44,699 bases of DNA, from assembly GCA_903929765.1 (NCBI GenBank), contig CAIYVX010000074.1, positions 1-44,699 on the forward strand, read 5' to 3'. Under the pieces are notes generated by a model. That model did not search any database, was not told the origin of the DNA, and saw only the letters and a program-made list of their open reading frames with translations. Source of the DNA: an uncultured Planctomycetia bacterium. Its GTDB lineage: Bacteria; Planctomycetota; Phycisphaerae; FEN-1346; JAACEH01. This document shows, one piece after another, positions 20,721-30,233 of this stretch. Position 1 is the stretch's first letter, and every line of letters begins with the position of its first letter. A program made the position numbers and the translations under genes.

Positions 20721-22463
20721 GTGGAAACCCGCCTCTTGTCGCGCGTCCTTACGTTAGGAATCGTTCTTTCGCTAGCCCTGGCCGTGCTGGGCCTCGGCGG
20801 CTGCCAGCCGGATTTGATCGGCCGCTACAACCAGATGGTTTTCGGCGACACCAAGCGCGTCCAGAATGAAATCCTCCATTCCTACGACCAGTGGTATTCG
20901 GAATTGCACTACTGGGTCCAGGGCGAACCGGGCGAATCCGAAGATTTTCCGGGTCCGTTGCCCGATGACTTGAAGCCCCCGACCGGCGAATACCTGCTCG
21001 GCCCCAACGACTTGCTCCAGATCATCATTCAAGATCTGTTCGCGCAGGGGCAGGGCTATAGTCAACAGGCCCGGATCAGCGAAAACGGGACGATCACGCT
21101 GCCCTATCTCCAAACGGTCAAGGCGGCGGATTTCACGACCCACGGCCTGGAGCAGCGCATCTCCGATATGCTCAAGGCCAACGGCCTGCTCAATGAGCCG
21201 CACGTCTCGATCCTCGTCACTGAATATCGTAACCGGTTTTATTCGATACTGAGCGGGGTACACCAGCCCGGGATGTTTCCGCTGATTCGGACCGACATGA
21301 ACCTGCTCGAGGCCTTGAGCGTGTCCGGCGGAACGGATCCCATGGCCGAGAAGAAGGCCTACATCATGCGGCGCATCAGCCAGGAAGAGTTTGACGGCCT
21401 GCTGGTGCGCGGCTGGAACGAGACGGGCGAGGAAGGAAAGAAAGAGGAAGGGAAGAACGAGGAACCGGGCAGCCCGAAGGCCGAGACGCCGACCGCGAAA
21501 CCGGCGGCCAGCCCGGCGCCGGCGCCGCCGGCGGCGCCTGTGCCGAGTACGGGTTTGACGCCGATGGAGGAATTGCAGCGTTTGGCCGAAGGCAAGCCCC
21601 TGCCGGCCCAGCCTGCCGGAGCCGGACAGGGGACGGTCACGCCGTCGTCGTCCGAGTCGCCGACCCCGAAGGCGCCCGAGCCGGCGGCCAAACCGCCGGT
21701 CGCCGAACCGCCGGAGGCCGCGACCGCGGTTGGCGGCTGGAAGTTCGAGGACGGCCGGTGGGTCCAGGTGAAGCCGGCCGCAGTGGAGCCGGCCTTGGCC
21801 GCCGTGACGGCTGCCGCGGTGAAGCCCGGCGAAAAGCCGACCAAGCCGGGTGAGAAGTCGGGCGACAAATTGACCGATCTGCCGCCGGCCTTGAAGGAAC
21901 TGGTGCGGCGCTATGGCATCGTGCAGGGCGGCGAAGGGCTGAAGCGTGTCATCCGCGTTGACGTGCCGGCGCTGCTGGCCATGGATCCGTCGCAGGACGT
22001 GGTCTTGCGCAACGGGGACGTGGTCAACATTCCGCAGCCGCCGCAGGGCGAATGGTACATCGACGGCGAAGTGAACCATCGCGGGCCGTACAGTCTGACC
22101 GGCCGCAAGATCACGCTGCTCCAGGCCGTCTGTGCGGCCGGCGGGCTGACGCAACTGGCCGTTCCGCGGCGCACGGAACTCGTGCGGCGCATCGACGATC
22201 GGCAGGAAGAGATTATTTACGTCGACCTGGGCCGGATCGCCAAGGGTCAGGCGCCGGATTTCTTCCTTCAGCCGGACGACCTGATCCGCGTCGGCACCGA
22301 CCAGGGAGCGATTTTCCTGGCCGTCTTGCGCAACGCCTTCCGAGCCACCTATGGGTTTGGCACGGTCTACGACACCAACTTCGCCGACATGTATCCGTTT
22401 CATGGCGGGGTTAGCCCGCTGTTCGGCGGCCCCCACTCCAGTAGCACCGGATCCGGCTTCTGA
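20721..22463 (+). CDS. Polysaccharide export outer-membrane lipoprotein (Wza-like)
   Basis: A 580-residue lipoprotein with lipobox L25-G26-G27-C28. The Poly_export domain begins at about residue 93 (GEYLLGPNDLLQIIIQDLF) and runs through ENGTITLPYLQTVKAADFT. A first SLBB domain (RFYSILSGVHQPGMFPL) follows, then a second late SLBB (WYIDGEVNHRGPYSLTGRKITLLQAVCAAGG, about residues 445-475). Between them, from about residue 238 to 390, is a Pro/Ala/Lys-rich low-complexity segment containing the short island GGWKFEDGRWVQV. Such proteins form the outer-membrane pore for exopolysaccharide. The start is a GTG with a weak ggag site; it heads the locus behind a strong promoter. Confidence 0.9.
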   Translation: METRLLSRVLTLGIVLSLALAVLGLGGCQPDLIGRYNQMVFGDTKRVQNEILHSYDQWYSELHYWVQGEPGESEDFPGPLPDDLKPPTGEYLLGPNDLLQIIIQDLFAQGQGYSQQARISENGTITLPYLQTVKAADFTTHGLEQRISDMLKANGLLNEPHVSILVTEYRNRFYSILSGVHQPGMFPLIRTDMNLLEALSVSGGTDPMAEKKAYIMRRISQEEFDGLLVRGWNETGEEGKKEEGKNEEPGSPKAETPTAKPAASPAPAPPAAPVPSTGLTPMEELQRLAEGKPLPAQPAGAGQGTVTPSSSESPTPKAPEPAAKPPVAEPPEAATAVGGWKFEDGRWVQVKPAAVEPALAAVTAAAVKPGEKPTKPGEKSGDKLTDLPPALKELVRRYGIVQGGEGLKRVIRVDVPALLAMDPSQDVVLRNGDVVNIPQPPQGEWYIDGEVNHRGPYSLTGRKITLLQAVCAAGGLTQLAVPRRTELVRRIDDRQEEIIYVDLGRIAKGQAPDFFLQPDDLIRVGTDQGAIFLAVLRNAFRATYGFGTVYDTNFADMYPFHGGVSPLFGGPHSSSTGSGF

Positions 22464-22649
22464 TGTTTCCGGCCGATGGGGCCCTCCGGGTGTTCGGAGG
22501 CCCAAGAACTTTACGGAAAGCCCAGGATCGGCTGTGGCCGTTGGCTTGGCGGGATTCGCCGGTCGGCCTGAGGCGTGGCGTTCCGGCTGTTCTGTGCAGT
22601 GGTCCTGGGCCGGCCTGTCCACGCGATTTTTGATCGAGGGTAATGGTTA

Positions 22650-24623
22650 GTGAGTCAAGTCCCCGCCACGGTGCCATTGTCTGAACCCTCGCCGTCCCTG
22701 AAGCGCTGGGACTACATCTGCCTTGCCATTCTGATCGTGCCGCTGGCGGTCCTGGCCTTTCAGGGCGACCTGCTCCTGGGCCTGGCCGAGCGCGTCAACT
22801 GGCACAGCCAGTACACCCTCATTCATTCCTGCGAAACTGAGCTACAGGGCCTGACGGCCGAACGCCGGGCTTTGATGGCCCGGACGCGAAGCGCCGCCGA
22901 AGCTGCGGCAAACAACCCGCGGATTGGCGAGTTGAAACAGCAGGAAACGGCCCTGGAACTGGAAATCGCGGAGCTGCGCGAACCGGGACGTCGCACCGCC
23001 GAGTATTGGGACTTCTCGTTCGTCGGCTTGTGGCCGTTCAGCCTGCTGCTCTTGCCGCTGGTGGGTGTGCTGCTCTGGTTTTCGGTACCCTCCTCCGAGC
23101 GGCGCCAGATGTTCGAGCAGGCTCAGAGCCGTGACACGCGGGATCCCGGCCTGGTAGCGGTTTTTTCCGGCCGGACCTTCTCTGCGGCGGAGGCGCCACA
23201 AAGGTTGGTCCAGGCCCGGCCGCAGGCCGTGGCCCGACATCGCGGGTTGCTGATCGGCCTCGTGGCCATCGGCCTGCTCTGGCTGGCGGGTTGGATGAAC
23301 GGTTCGCTGGAGCAGGCCCTTTTCGATCATCGCGGGGCCGGCGGATTCCAGCCGCCGACTTGGATGTCCTGGGGCGGAGCGCTGGCTCTGGTCAGTTATG
23401 CCCTGTGGACGGCCGGCTTTGTTTATGCCTTCGCCGGTTGGCGCGGCCTGGGACGGCTCTGGGTTCCCGCGGCAGCCATCGTGGCCCTGCTCATCCTCAA
23501 CTTCGGACCAGACTCCGGACGCTGGGCCAGCCGCTGGGACAAAGATCCCAATTGGGGCTATTGCTACTTCATCGGGCCTATCGCCGCCTATCTCTTCTAT
23601 TGTCTGTTGACAGAGAAGCAAGGCCAGCACGGACAGAATCTGCCGGGAGCCGTGGCGGATCTCTCAACCTCCGCCCAGGGGCCGGTAGCCCCGGCGCTGG
23701 CCGCCGGTCGGACACTACTTGTCTGGGGTTTGATCGGGACGCTTGGCGTGCCGCTCGTCTGGGCGGCGGCGCAGCGCGGCTCGCTGGGCGATGACGCCCG
23801 GTCCTTGTCGAACCCGTTTAGCCCCTATCTGCTCTTGTGCGCCGTAGCGCTTCTGGCCCTCGGCGTCTGGCAGAGCTGGGATAAGAACCGCCGCGCCGAG
23901 GACGCGATCCGCCTGGCCGGCCTGGCCATTGTAGCGGCGGCCCTGGCCTGGCGGTTCCAGGCTGTCGCAAGTCATATTTCCTTCCTCGGCGAGATCAGCT
24001 TTGTCGCCGTGGTCTTTGGGGCCATGCTGGCCTGGCTCGGCTCGCGGGTCATGCGCGTGGCCTGGTTGCCGCTCTTGCTGCTGGCCCTGGCCGTTCCCTG
24101 GCCTGATCGGGAATACCGCGAAGTGGCCGCCCGACCGCAAGAATGGTCGGCCATGATCGTCACTCAGGTCATGCACCTGGTCGGCTATCACGAGGTGCTG
24201 CGCAACGGCACGGCGCTGACGGTCGGTCCGTTGCCGACGGACAAGCTTTTGGTGGCGGAGGAGTGCAGTGGGCTGCACATCCTCTTCGCCTTCCTGGCCG
24301 TGAGCGTGGTCTACGCCTTCATTTCGCCGCGCCCGGCCTGGCGACGAGTGATTATTGTTATCACGGCCTTTCCGATTGCGATTTTTGCGAACTTCACGCG
24401 GGTTTTTGTCATGGCCCTCTTCTACCGCTGGGGTTACAAGGGTATCGCCGAGGGCATGACCCACCAGATGGTCGGCTACCTGATGCTGGTCGAGGCGGGC
24501 CTGTTGCTCTATCTGGAGATGCGGCTGCTGGACTTTTTCGAGCGGCTGGCCGAATATTTGTCCGGGGATACCGGGGATGATAAGGGATCGGGAACTCACC
24601 CGGCCCAGTCCCAGGCGCCATAA
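22650..24623 (+). CDS. Exosortase (exosortase/archaeosortase family)
   Basis: A 657-residue polytopic membrane protein. The exosortase catalytic triad is visible: C539 in AEECSGLHILFAF, R584 in NFTRVF and H605 in THQMVGYLML. Exosortases are membrane proteases/transpeptidases that recognise PEP-CTERM-type C-terminal anchors and are found with exopolysaccharide loci. The N-terminal half (to about residue 400) has a coiled-coil-like stretch (residues 60-105) and extra hydrophobic segments beyond the core, making this larger than typical exosortases (about 280-500 residues). It starts with GTG after a 186-base gap and is followed by an EpsI-like partner after 9 bases. No PEP-CTERM substrate was found in the window. 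Confidence 0.9.
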   Translation: MSQVPATVPLSEPSPSLKRWDYICLAILIVPLAVLAFQGDLLLGLAERVNWHSQYTLIHSCETELQGLTAERRALMARTRSAAEAAANNPRIGELKQQETALELEIAELREPGRRTAEYWDFSFVGLWPFSLLLLPLVGVLLWFSVPSSERRQMFEQAQSRDTRDPGLVAVFSGRTFSAAEAPQRLVQARPQAVARHRGLLIGLVAIGLLWLAGWMNGSLEQALFDHRGAGGFQPPTWMSWGGALALVSYALWTAGFVYAFAGWRGLGRLWVPAAAIVALLILNFGPDSGRWASRWDKDPNWGYCYFIGPIAAYLFYCLLTEKQGQHGQNLPGAVADLSTSAQGPVAPALAAGRTLLVWGLIGTLGVPLVWAAAQRGSLGDDARSLSNPFSPYLLLCAVALLALGVWQSWDKNRRAEDAIRLAGLAIVAAALAWRFQAVASHISFLGEISFVAVVFGAMLAWLGSRVMRVAWLPLLLLALAVPWPDREYREVAARPQEWSAMIVTQVMHLVGYHEVLRNGTALTVGPLPTDKLLVAEECSGLHILFAFLAVSVVYAFISPRPAWRRVIIVITAFPIAIFANFTRVFVMALFYRWGYKGIAEGMTHQMVGYLMLVEAGLLLYLEMRLLDFFERLAEYLSGDTGDDKGSGTHPAQSQAP

Positions 24624-24632
24624 GGAATGTGT

Positions 24633-25430
24633 ATGGAATGGGGTAAGGAAAAAGCGGGGCGGGAGCCACAGATCGCCGGGAGCGGCGCCCGGCGGCGCGC
24701 CGGCGGCGCGACGACCCTGTCGCTGATCGTCGTGGTACTCGTGGCGGCGCTGCTGCTGGCGGCCGGCGTGGGGCTGCGCGTGGCGGGGCCGCGTCGGGAA
24801 ACCTTCCCCAAGACGCCGTTGAGCAAGAGTTTCGACGATTTTCCCCACTCTTTTCTCGGTTACACTTGGCGCCGCGACAAACTGGATCCGGCCACCGAGG
24901 TCGTCGCCGGGTCCGATGCCTATTTGAAGCTGGTGGGGACGCGCCCGGGCGACGCGACCTGGCTGGACCTCTACGCCACCTACGTCGGCGGCGGGGCGAC
25001 GCTGCTGGAGCATGAGCCGCAGGTTTGCTATGGGTCGCAGAAATGGCTGCTGCGCTACGGCATCCAGCAGTCCGAGATCGAGATGCCGGCCCGCGACGGC
25101 CGTCCGGCCTGGAAGCTGCCGGTAAATATTTACCTCTTCTCGCGCGACTTTGAATACGTTATGGTGGTTAATTATTATTGTGTGAACTGGAATTATTCCA
25201 GCAACCGGACGGAAATGCGCCTGATGGGCGAACGGCCGGGCGGCTTTTATTTGCAGACGCGCGTCACCATGCCGTTTTCGGAAGCCGACCTGGCCGGTTG
25301 CACCGCGGACAATTTCGTCGCGGTGATGCAGAAAAACCCGCGCTACCGGCAGGCGGTTGAAGTGCTGCGCTTCGCAGCGCCGCTGCTGGAGGACTATCTG
25401 CCGCGCCGGTCGTCGGCCGGGCCGAGTTGA
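24633..25430 (+). CDS. Exosortase-associated EpsI-like protein
   Basis: A 265-residue protein with one N-terminal membrane segment (LSLIVVVLVAALLLAAGVGLRVA) and a periplasmic domain. The EpsI (DUF3485) signature appears as EHEPQVCYGSQKWLL near residue 130, with the conserved His/Cys in HxPxxCY. EpsI-like domains are found fused to, or directly after, exosortases, and are thought to act in the same processing. I prefer the ATG at 24633, since aagga lies six bases before it; the ATG at 24627 is only 3 bases from that site. It overlaps a TTG of the next frame, and the true next start is 25442. Confidence 0.85.
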   Translation: MEWGKEKAGREPQIAGSGARRRAGGATTLSLIVVVLVAALLLAAGVGLRVAGPRRETFPKTPLSKSFDDFPHSFLGYTWRRDKLDPATEVVAGSDAYLKLVGTRPGDATWLDLYATYVGGGATLLEHEPQVCYGSQKWLLRYGIQQSEIEMPARDGRPAWKLPVNIYLFSRDFEYVMVVNYYCVNWNYSSNRTEMRLMGERPGGFYLQTRVTMPFSEADLAGCTADNFVAVMQKNPRYRQAVEVLRFAAPLLEDYLPRRSSAGPS

Positions 25431-25441
25431 AGGAGTGGAGC

Positions 25442-28400
25442 ATGAAACGCAATAAAATCGTGATGTTGATTCTGATCGGCGTCGTTGCCGTGCTGTCCGT
25501 GGCTGTGCCGGTCTGGTGGCTGTTGCGGCCGACGCAGGATCCCACGACGCTGATTAATGAGGCCGATCAATGGATGGCCAAGAAGCCGCCGGAGTATGAG
25601 CGCGCGGCGAGTCTGTTGCAGCAGACCGTCCAGAGCGGCCGGGCCGACGTCTTCGCCAAGCTGGGGGAGTGCTACACTCTCCAGCGCGCCCCGGACCTGG
25701 GGATGGCCGTCAAATATTACCAGCAGGCCAAGGATCTGGCCCCGGCCAACCCGGTCTATGGGCGCAAGTACGTCCAGGCTCTGCTGACCGTCCGCCAAAA
25801 CTCGCAGGCTTACCTTGAGGCCAAGCGCCTGACCGCCATGGCCGACGTGTCGGCGGAGGATTATCGGCTACTGGTGTTGACCTTGCAGTACAGCTATGCC
25901 GCGACACCCCGCGAAGATCTGAAGAAGCAATACTACCAGGAAGCTCTGGCGGCCGCCCAGAAAGCGGTCGAACTTGGCCCGACCGAACTGCCGAACTATA
26001 TGACGCTCGGGTCGCTGTTCATGCAGGGCACGGCCGCCGACCGGCTCAAGAAGGCCGAGGCCACCCTGGAGACGGCCACCAAGAAGGTGGAACAGAAGAA
26101 CCAGGGCAAAGCCTGGCTGACCCTGGCGGACTTCTACCTGTCCCAGGCTAATACCGCCGAGAAGAAGGCCGACCGCGAAGCCCTGCTGACGAAGTCCAGG
26201 AAGGCGCTCCAGGAGGGCAGCAAGGCGGATCCGGACAACGCGTCCTTCCCGCTCGCCATGGGACGGCTGGCCGAAATGGACAACAATGCGGCTGAGGCCG
26301 AAGGCTTCTTCGACAAGGCGATCAAGATGGCCCCGGCTCGCGGCGATGGATACCTGATGAAGGCCAACGTCCTGCGGGTGCGAAAGGACACGGCCGCCGC
26401 CCGCGCCACGATCGACCTGGCCCTGAAGAACGGGCCGCCGGCCGACCAACTCGATAACCAGCAGAAGGGCGTTCGGGTGGAGTTGCTGCTCCTGTCGGCC
26501 GATCTCCAGATCGTCGACGGGAAAGCGGAGGAAGCCGGCAAAACGGTGGCCCAGGCAGAAGCTTTGGCCTCCAACCGGTCCGACCTGGCGCCCAGAATGG
26601 CCCTGGAACGCGGTCAAATCGCCCTGCTCCAGAATAAATATTCCGATGCGGTGAACGAGTTGGCCAAAGCCGTCGACAAACAGGCGGATAATGCCGCCAG
26701 GTCCGAAAAACAAGGCACCGTCGAAGGAAACCTGATGGCCGGCCAGCAGCGCGTGGTCGAAGCTCGATACCGCTTTCTCCTGGCCGCCGCCTACGAGGCG
26801 CTGGGGGTACCCGGCAGCGCCCGCACGGAGTTGGAGAAGGTGCCCGGCCTGCTGCCCAAGAACGGAGAAAACGAATTGCGGCAACAGGCCGAAGAGGGCC
26901 TGATGCGCATTCTGGCCCGCATGGGCAGCCCCGATGCGGAGAAGATCGCCGAACACGTCCCCAACAGCTACCTGGCCAGGATTATCCGTGCCAACACCGC
27001 CCTGCGCAGCGGCCACCTCGACGAGGCGATCCGCCTGGGCAATCAGGCGCGGGAAGTGTCGCCCGATCGGTCGTCGGCCTACCTGTTGTTGTCGCGAGCC
27101 TACCTGGAAGCCAAGAAGACGCCCGCGGCCGAGCAGGTTCTCCTTGATGGCCTGGCCAAGTGCCCGGACCAGAAGGAACGCCAACCGTTGTATGTGGAAC
27201 TTGGCCGGGTCTACGCCGCCGACCAGCCCAAGATGGCCGGGTTGGATGCTCAAATCCGGGCCGACAAGGGGTTGACCGACGATCAGAAGCTTTTCCTCCG
27301 TGTCTCGCTGGCTCCGGATAACGAACAGCGGCGCGTCATGCTGGAGGACGACCTCAAGAAGAATGCCGACAACCCCATCAGGATCTCCGGCCTGGCCACG
27401 ACCCTGCTGCGGCTCGGGCGAACCGACGAGGCCCTGAAATACTATCGTGAGGCCTATAGCCTGGCCGTGGCGAAGAAGAACGACGAACTCCAGCACGCCA
27501 TCTGGGATCAGGTTTGGATGATCCTCCTGGACGGCGATAAGTTCGACGAGGCCCAGTTGTGGATCGAACAGCTTTCACCGACCATGACCGACGAACGCCA
27601 TGCGGCGGTCGGGCTGCTGGAACTGAGCAAGGCCCAGACCTTGCCCCCCGAGGAAAGCAAGGGCCAGGGGCCGGAGCAAGTGGCGGCCTTGCAGTCCGGG
27701 CATGTTGACAAGGCGATCACCCTGTTCAAGGCTCTCCTCGACAAGCGCAAGGGAGCTGTGGCCGACGTGCGCTTCTTGCGACCGCTGGGGCGGGCCTATG
27801 TGGTGAAAGCGTCGTTGCCGCTTCAGGATCAGGCGGCGGCCCTGGGCGAGGCGGAATCCTACTATCAGAAAGTGCTCGTGGAATTGCCGCAGGACGTGCA
27901 GACTCGCCTGGGCCTGGCCAACATTTATCTGGCCCAGGGCAAGGCGGCCCAGGCCCTGACCCAGGCGACCGAGATTCTGCGCTCGGATCCGGGCAACGCG
28001 GCCGCCTTGACGCTGAAGGCCGTGACGCAGGAGGCGTCCGGCGATTATGCCGAGGCGGCCAAGACGCGCGAGACTCTGCGTCACGACGTACCTAAGGACG
28101 TGAACAATCTGCTGCAATTGGGCCGGCTGTATACGGAAACGCCGCTGCACAATCCCGTCGCCGCCGAAGGGGCCTTCCGCGGGGCGGTCAAGCAGTTGCC
28201 GCAGTCGCCCCAGACCGTCTACAATCTGGCCGTGTTCCTGTACGCCCGGGGGCAGGACCATATCGCCGAGGCCGACGGCCTGGTCGAAAAACTTCTGGCC
28301 GACAAACCCAAAGACTCGGACGTTTTACAGATGGCCGCCCAGTACTACCAGCGGACCAACCGCAAAGACCAGGCCGTGCTTCTGGCCAGGAAAGCTCTGG

Positions 28401-30175
28401 ACCTGAATCCTGAAAAGGCGGCCTCGGCGATCTTCCTGAGTACGATTCTCGGGGAAGTGGGCCAGACCGATGCCGCTCTGGCGACGCTCGACGAGTTTGT
28501 GGCCAAGAACCCCAAAAGCGCCAACTTGCAGGAAGCCAAGGGCGGACTGGCCGGGGCCCTGCTGGTCCGCGGCCGGGACGAGGACTTAATCCGGGCCGAG
28601 AAGTTGTTCAATGAAATCCTGGCCGTCAAACCGGAAGCGACGGGAATCAAGGTTATTCTGGCCCGGATTCTTGTGCAGAAAGCCCGTGGCCTGCTGCGTA
28701 GCGGCCACGACACAGAAGCCCGGCAACTGTTGACTCAGGCCGAGGAGCAACTCGGCGCCATCCTGACCCGCTATCCCAACTCGAGCGATGCCAGGCTGGC
28801 CCTGGCCGAAGCGAGCATGGCCCGCAACGATCGCACCCAGGCGGTCGAGCGACTGTCGAAGATTCCGGCCAACGACCCCAATTTCCTGGTGGCCCTGCGG
28901 CGGAGGGCCGAGATCGACCGAAGCGCGGGCAAAGTGGACCAGTTCCGCTTCGATTTGCAGCAGTTTGTCAATTTGCGGCCGCGCGACGTGGGCGGCCGGC
29001 TGGAGTTGGCGGAGTTTTATTTCAACAGCCGCCATTATGACCAGGCCGAAACCACCCTGGCCGAGGGGCTTAAGTATCAGAGTGACAACGTTCCGCTGCT
29101 GATCTACCATGCCCAGACGGAACTGATGCTCGGCGCCGGCGATAAGAGCCGGGCCGCGGAGGCCTTGCGTTCCAGCGTCAAGGCCACACAACTGGATCCC
29201 AACAATGCCACCGGTTGGGGCATGTGGGCCAAAATCATGAGCGCCGCGGGCCGTGGCGCCGAGGCGACCAACAAGCTCCGCGAACTGGCCGCGGCTCACG
29301 ACAAGGCCGACTGGCCGCAGCGGCTGGCTTTCCATCTGCAGTTGGTGGCGATGCTCAACAGCGAGAAACGGTTCGACGAAAGCAAGGCCGATCTGGAAGC
29401 GTTGCTCAAAGAACATCCCGACACCGCCCTTTACATCCGCTACGTCGACACTTTGCTGGGGGCCTCCTCGGGGACCACAGCGGGCCCGCCGGACAAGGCG
29501 GCGGTTGAGGCGGCGCGGAAAATCCTGCGCGAGGGCCTCGACAAGCTCGGCCGCAAACCCGAACTCCTCGAAGACCTGGCGCTGGTGGCCATGAGGGCGA
29601 GCGACTGGCTTCAGGCCGAAGCGGCGGCTGCCGACTTGCTTAAGGACGAGCCGAATAATGTCACGGCCATGGCTTTTCGTAGCGATGCCCTGCTTAACAA
29701 GGGCAAGTACGACTCGGCCTTCGAATGGGCCCAAAAGGCCGTCGACCGCGACGGCATGCAGTATGCAGCCATGAACAATATGGCTTGGATTCTGGCCGAA
29801 AAGAAAAAAGAGCCGGCCAAGGCGCTGCCCTGGAGCGATCAGGCCTTGAAGATCGCCCCGTGGCATTACCAGCTTCTGGACACCAATGGCTGGATTCATT
29901 ATCTCCTCGGCGATTATCGCCAGGCCATCGATACGCTCGAAGAGTCGATCAGGTTGGGCGATTCGGGCGTGGCCCACTATCACCTCGGCCTGGCCTACCG
30001 TGAGAAGGCCAAGCCAAAAAATACCATTGACAAGGCGGAACAAAAAAGGATGCTGCAACTGGCCAAGGAACACCTGGAAAAGGCCGTCGTGCTGGGCGAG
30101 AAGGATCCGGCGGTGGCGGTAGAATATCTGGCTCCGGCGCAAGAAGCCTTGAATAATCTTAAGCGGCAGTCATAA
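25442..30175 (+). CDS. Giant tetratricopeptide-repeat protein (membrane-anchored)
   Basis: A 1577-residue protein with an N-terminal membrane anchor (KIVMLILIGVVAVLSVAVPVWWLL) and then TPR-like helical repeats across the rest, with recurring A-L-x-L-x-P and YxxAL/YxKAL-type positions (for example YYQKVLVELPQDVQTRLGLANIYLAQGKAAQAL). TPR proteins build scaffolds for complexes; PEP-CTERM/EPS loci commonly carry such a large TPR protein (PrsT-like). The start at 25442 is set by aaggag six bases upstream; a TTG at 25427 overlapping the previous stop is less likely. No enzymatic domain is seen. The C-terminus has LxxAKEHLEKAVVLGEKDPAVAVEYLAPAQEAL, a final repeat. Confidence 0.88.
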   Translation: MKRNKIVMLILIGVVAVLSVAVPVWWLLRPTQDPTTLINEADQWMAKKPPEYERAASLLQQTVQSGRADVFAKLGECYTLQRAPDLGMAVKYYQQAKDLAPANPVYGRKYVQALLTVRQNSQAYLEAKRLTAMADVSAEDYRLLVLTLQYSYAATPREDLKKQYYQEALAAAQKAVELGPTELPNYMTLGSLFMQGTAADRLKKAEATLETATKKVEQKNQGKAWLTLADFYLSQANTAEKKADREALLTKSRKALQEGSKADPDNASFPLAMGRLAEMDNNAAEAEGFFDKAIKMAPARGDGYLMKANVLRVRKDTAAARATIDLALKNGPPADQLDNQQKGVRVELLLLSADLQIVDGKAEEAGKTVAQAEALASNRSDLAPRMALERGQIALLQNKYSDAVNELAKAVDKQADNAARSEKQGTVEGNLMAGQQRVVEARYRFLLAAAYEALGVPGSARTELEKVPGLLPKNGENELRQQAEEGLMRILARMGSPDAEKIAEHVPNSYLARIIRANTALRSGHLDEAIRLGNQAREVSPDRSSAYLLLSRAYLEAKKTPAAEQVLLDGLAKCPDQKERQPLYVELGRVYAADQPKMAGLDAQIRADKGLTDDQKLFLRVSLAPDNEQRRVMLEDDLKKNADNPIRISGLATTLLRLGRTDEALKYYREAYSLAVAKKNDELQHAIWDQVWMILLDGDKFDEAQLWIEQLSPTMTDERHAAVGLLELSKAQTLPPEESKGQGPEQVAALQSGHVDKAITLFKALLDKRKGAVADVRFLRPLGRAYVVKASLPLQDQAAALGEAESYYQKVLVELPQDVQTRLGLANIYLAQGKAAQALTQATEILRSDPGNAAALTLKAVTQEASGDYAEAAKTRETLRHDVPKDVNNLLQLGRLYTETPLHNPVAAEGAFRGAVKQLPQSPQTVYNLAVFLYARGQDHIAEADGLVEKLLADKPKDSDVLQMAAQYYQRTNRKDQAVLLARKALDLNPEKAASAIFLSTILGEVGQTDAALATLDEFVAKNPKSANLQEAKGGLAGALLVRGRDEDLIRAEKLFNEILAVKPEATGIKVILARILVQKARGLLRSGHDTEARQLLTQAEEQLGAILTRYPNSSDARLALAEASMARNDRTQAVERLSKIPANDPNFLVALRRRAEIDRSAGKVDQFRFDLQQFVNLRPRDVGGRLELAEFYFNSRHYDQAETTLAEGLKYQSDNVPLLIYHAQTELMLGAGDKSRAAEALRSSVKATQLDPNNATGWGMWAKIMSAAGRGAEATNKLRELAAAHDKADWPQRLAFHLQLVAMLNSEKRFDESKADLEALLKEHPDTALYIRYVDTLLGASSGTTAGPPDKAAVEAARKILREGLDKLGRKPELLEDLALVAMRASDWLQAEAAAADLLKDEPNNVTAMAFRSDALLNKGKYDSAFEWAQKAVDRDGMQYAAMNNMAWILAEKKKEPAKALPWSDQALKIAPWHYQLLDTNGWIHYLLGDYRQAIDTLEESIRLGDSGVAHYHLGLAYREKAKPKNTIDKAEQKRMLQLAKEHLEKAVVLGEKDPAVAVEYLAPAQEALNNLKRQS

Positions 30176-30233
30176 TGTATGGTTGCGGCGGTCGAGCCGG
30201 AAGGGTTCGGCGTGCCTCAGGGAGTTTCTAACT

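Noticed and set aside
20772-22622. Minus-strand open frame of 616 codons
   Set aside because: Antisense to the Wza-like lipoprotein with lipobox and Poly_export domain.
28586-30142. Minus-strand open frame of 518 codons, and a similar one at 25868-27496
   Set aside because: Both are antisense to the TPR gene and show no family features.
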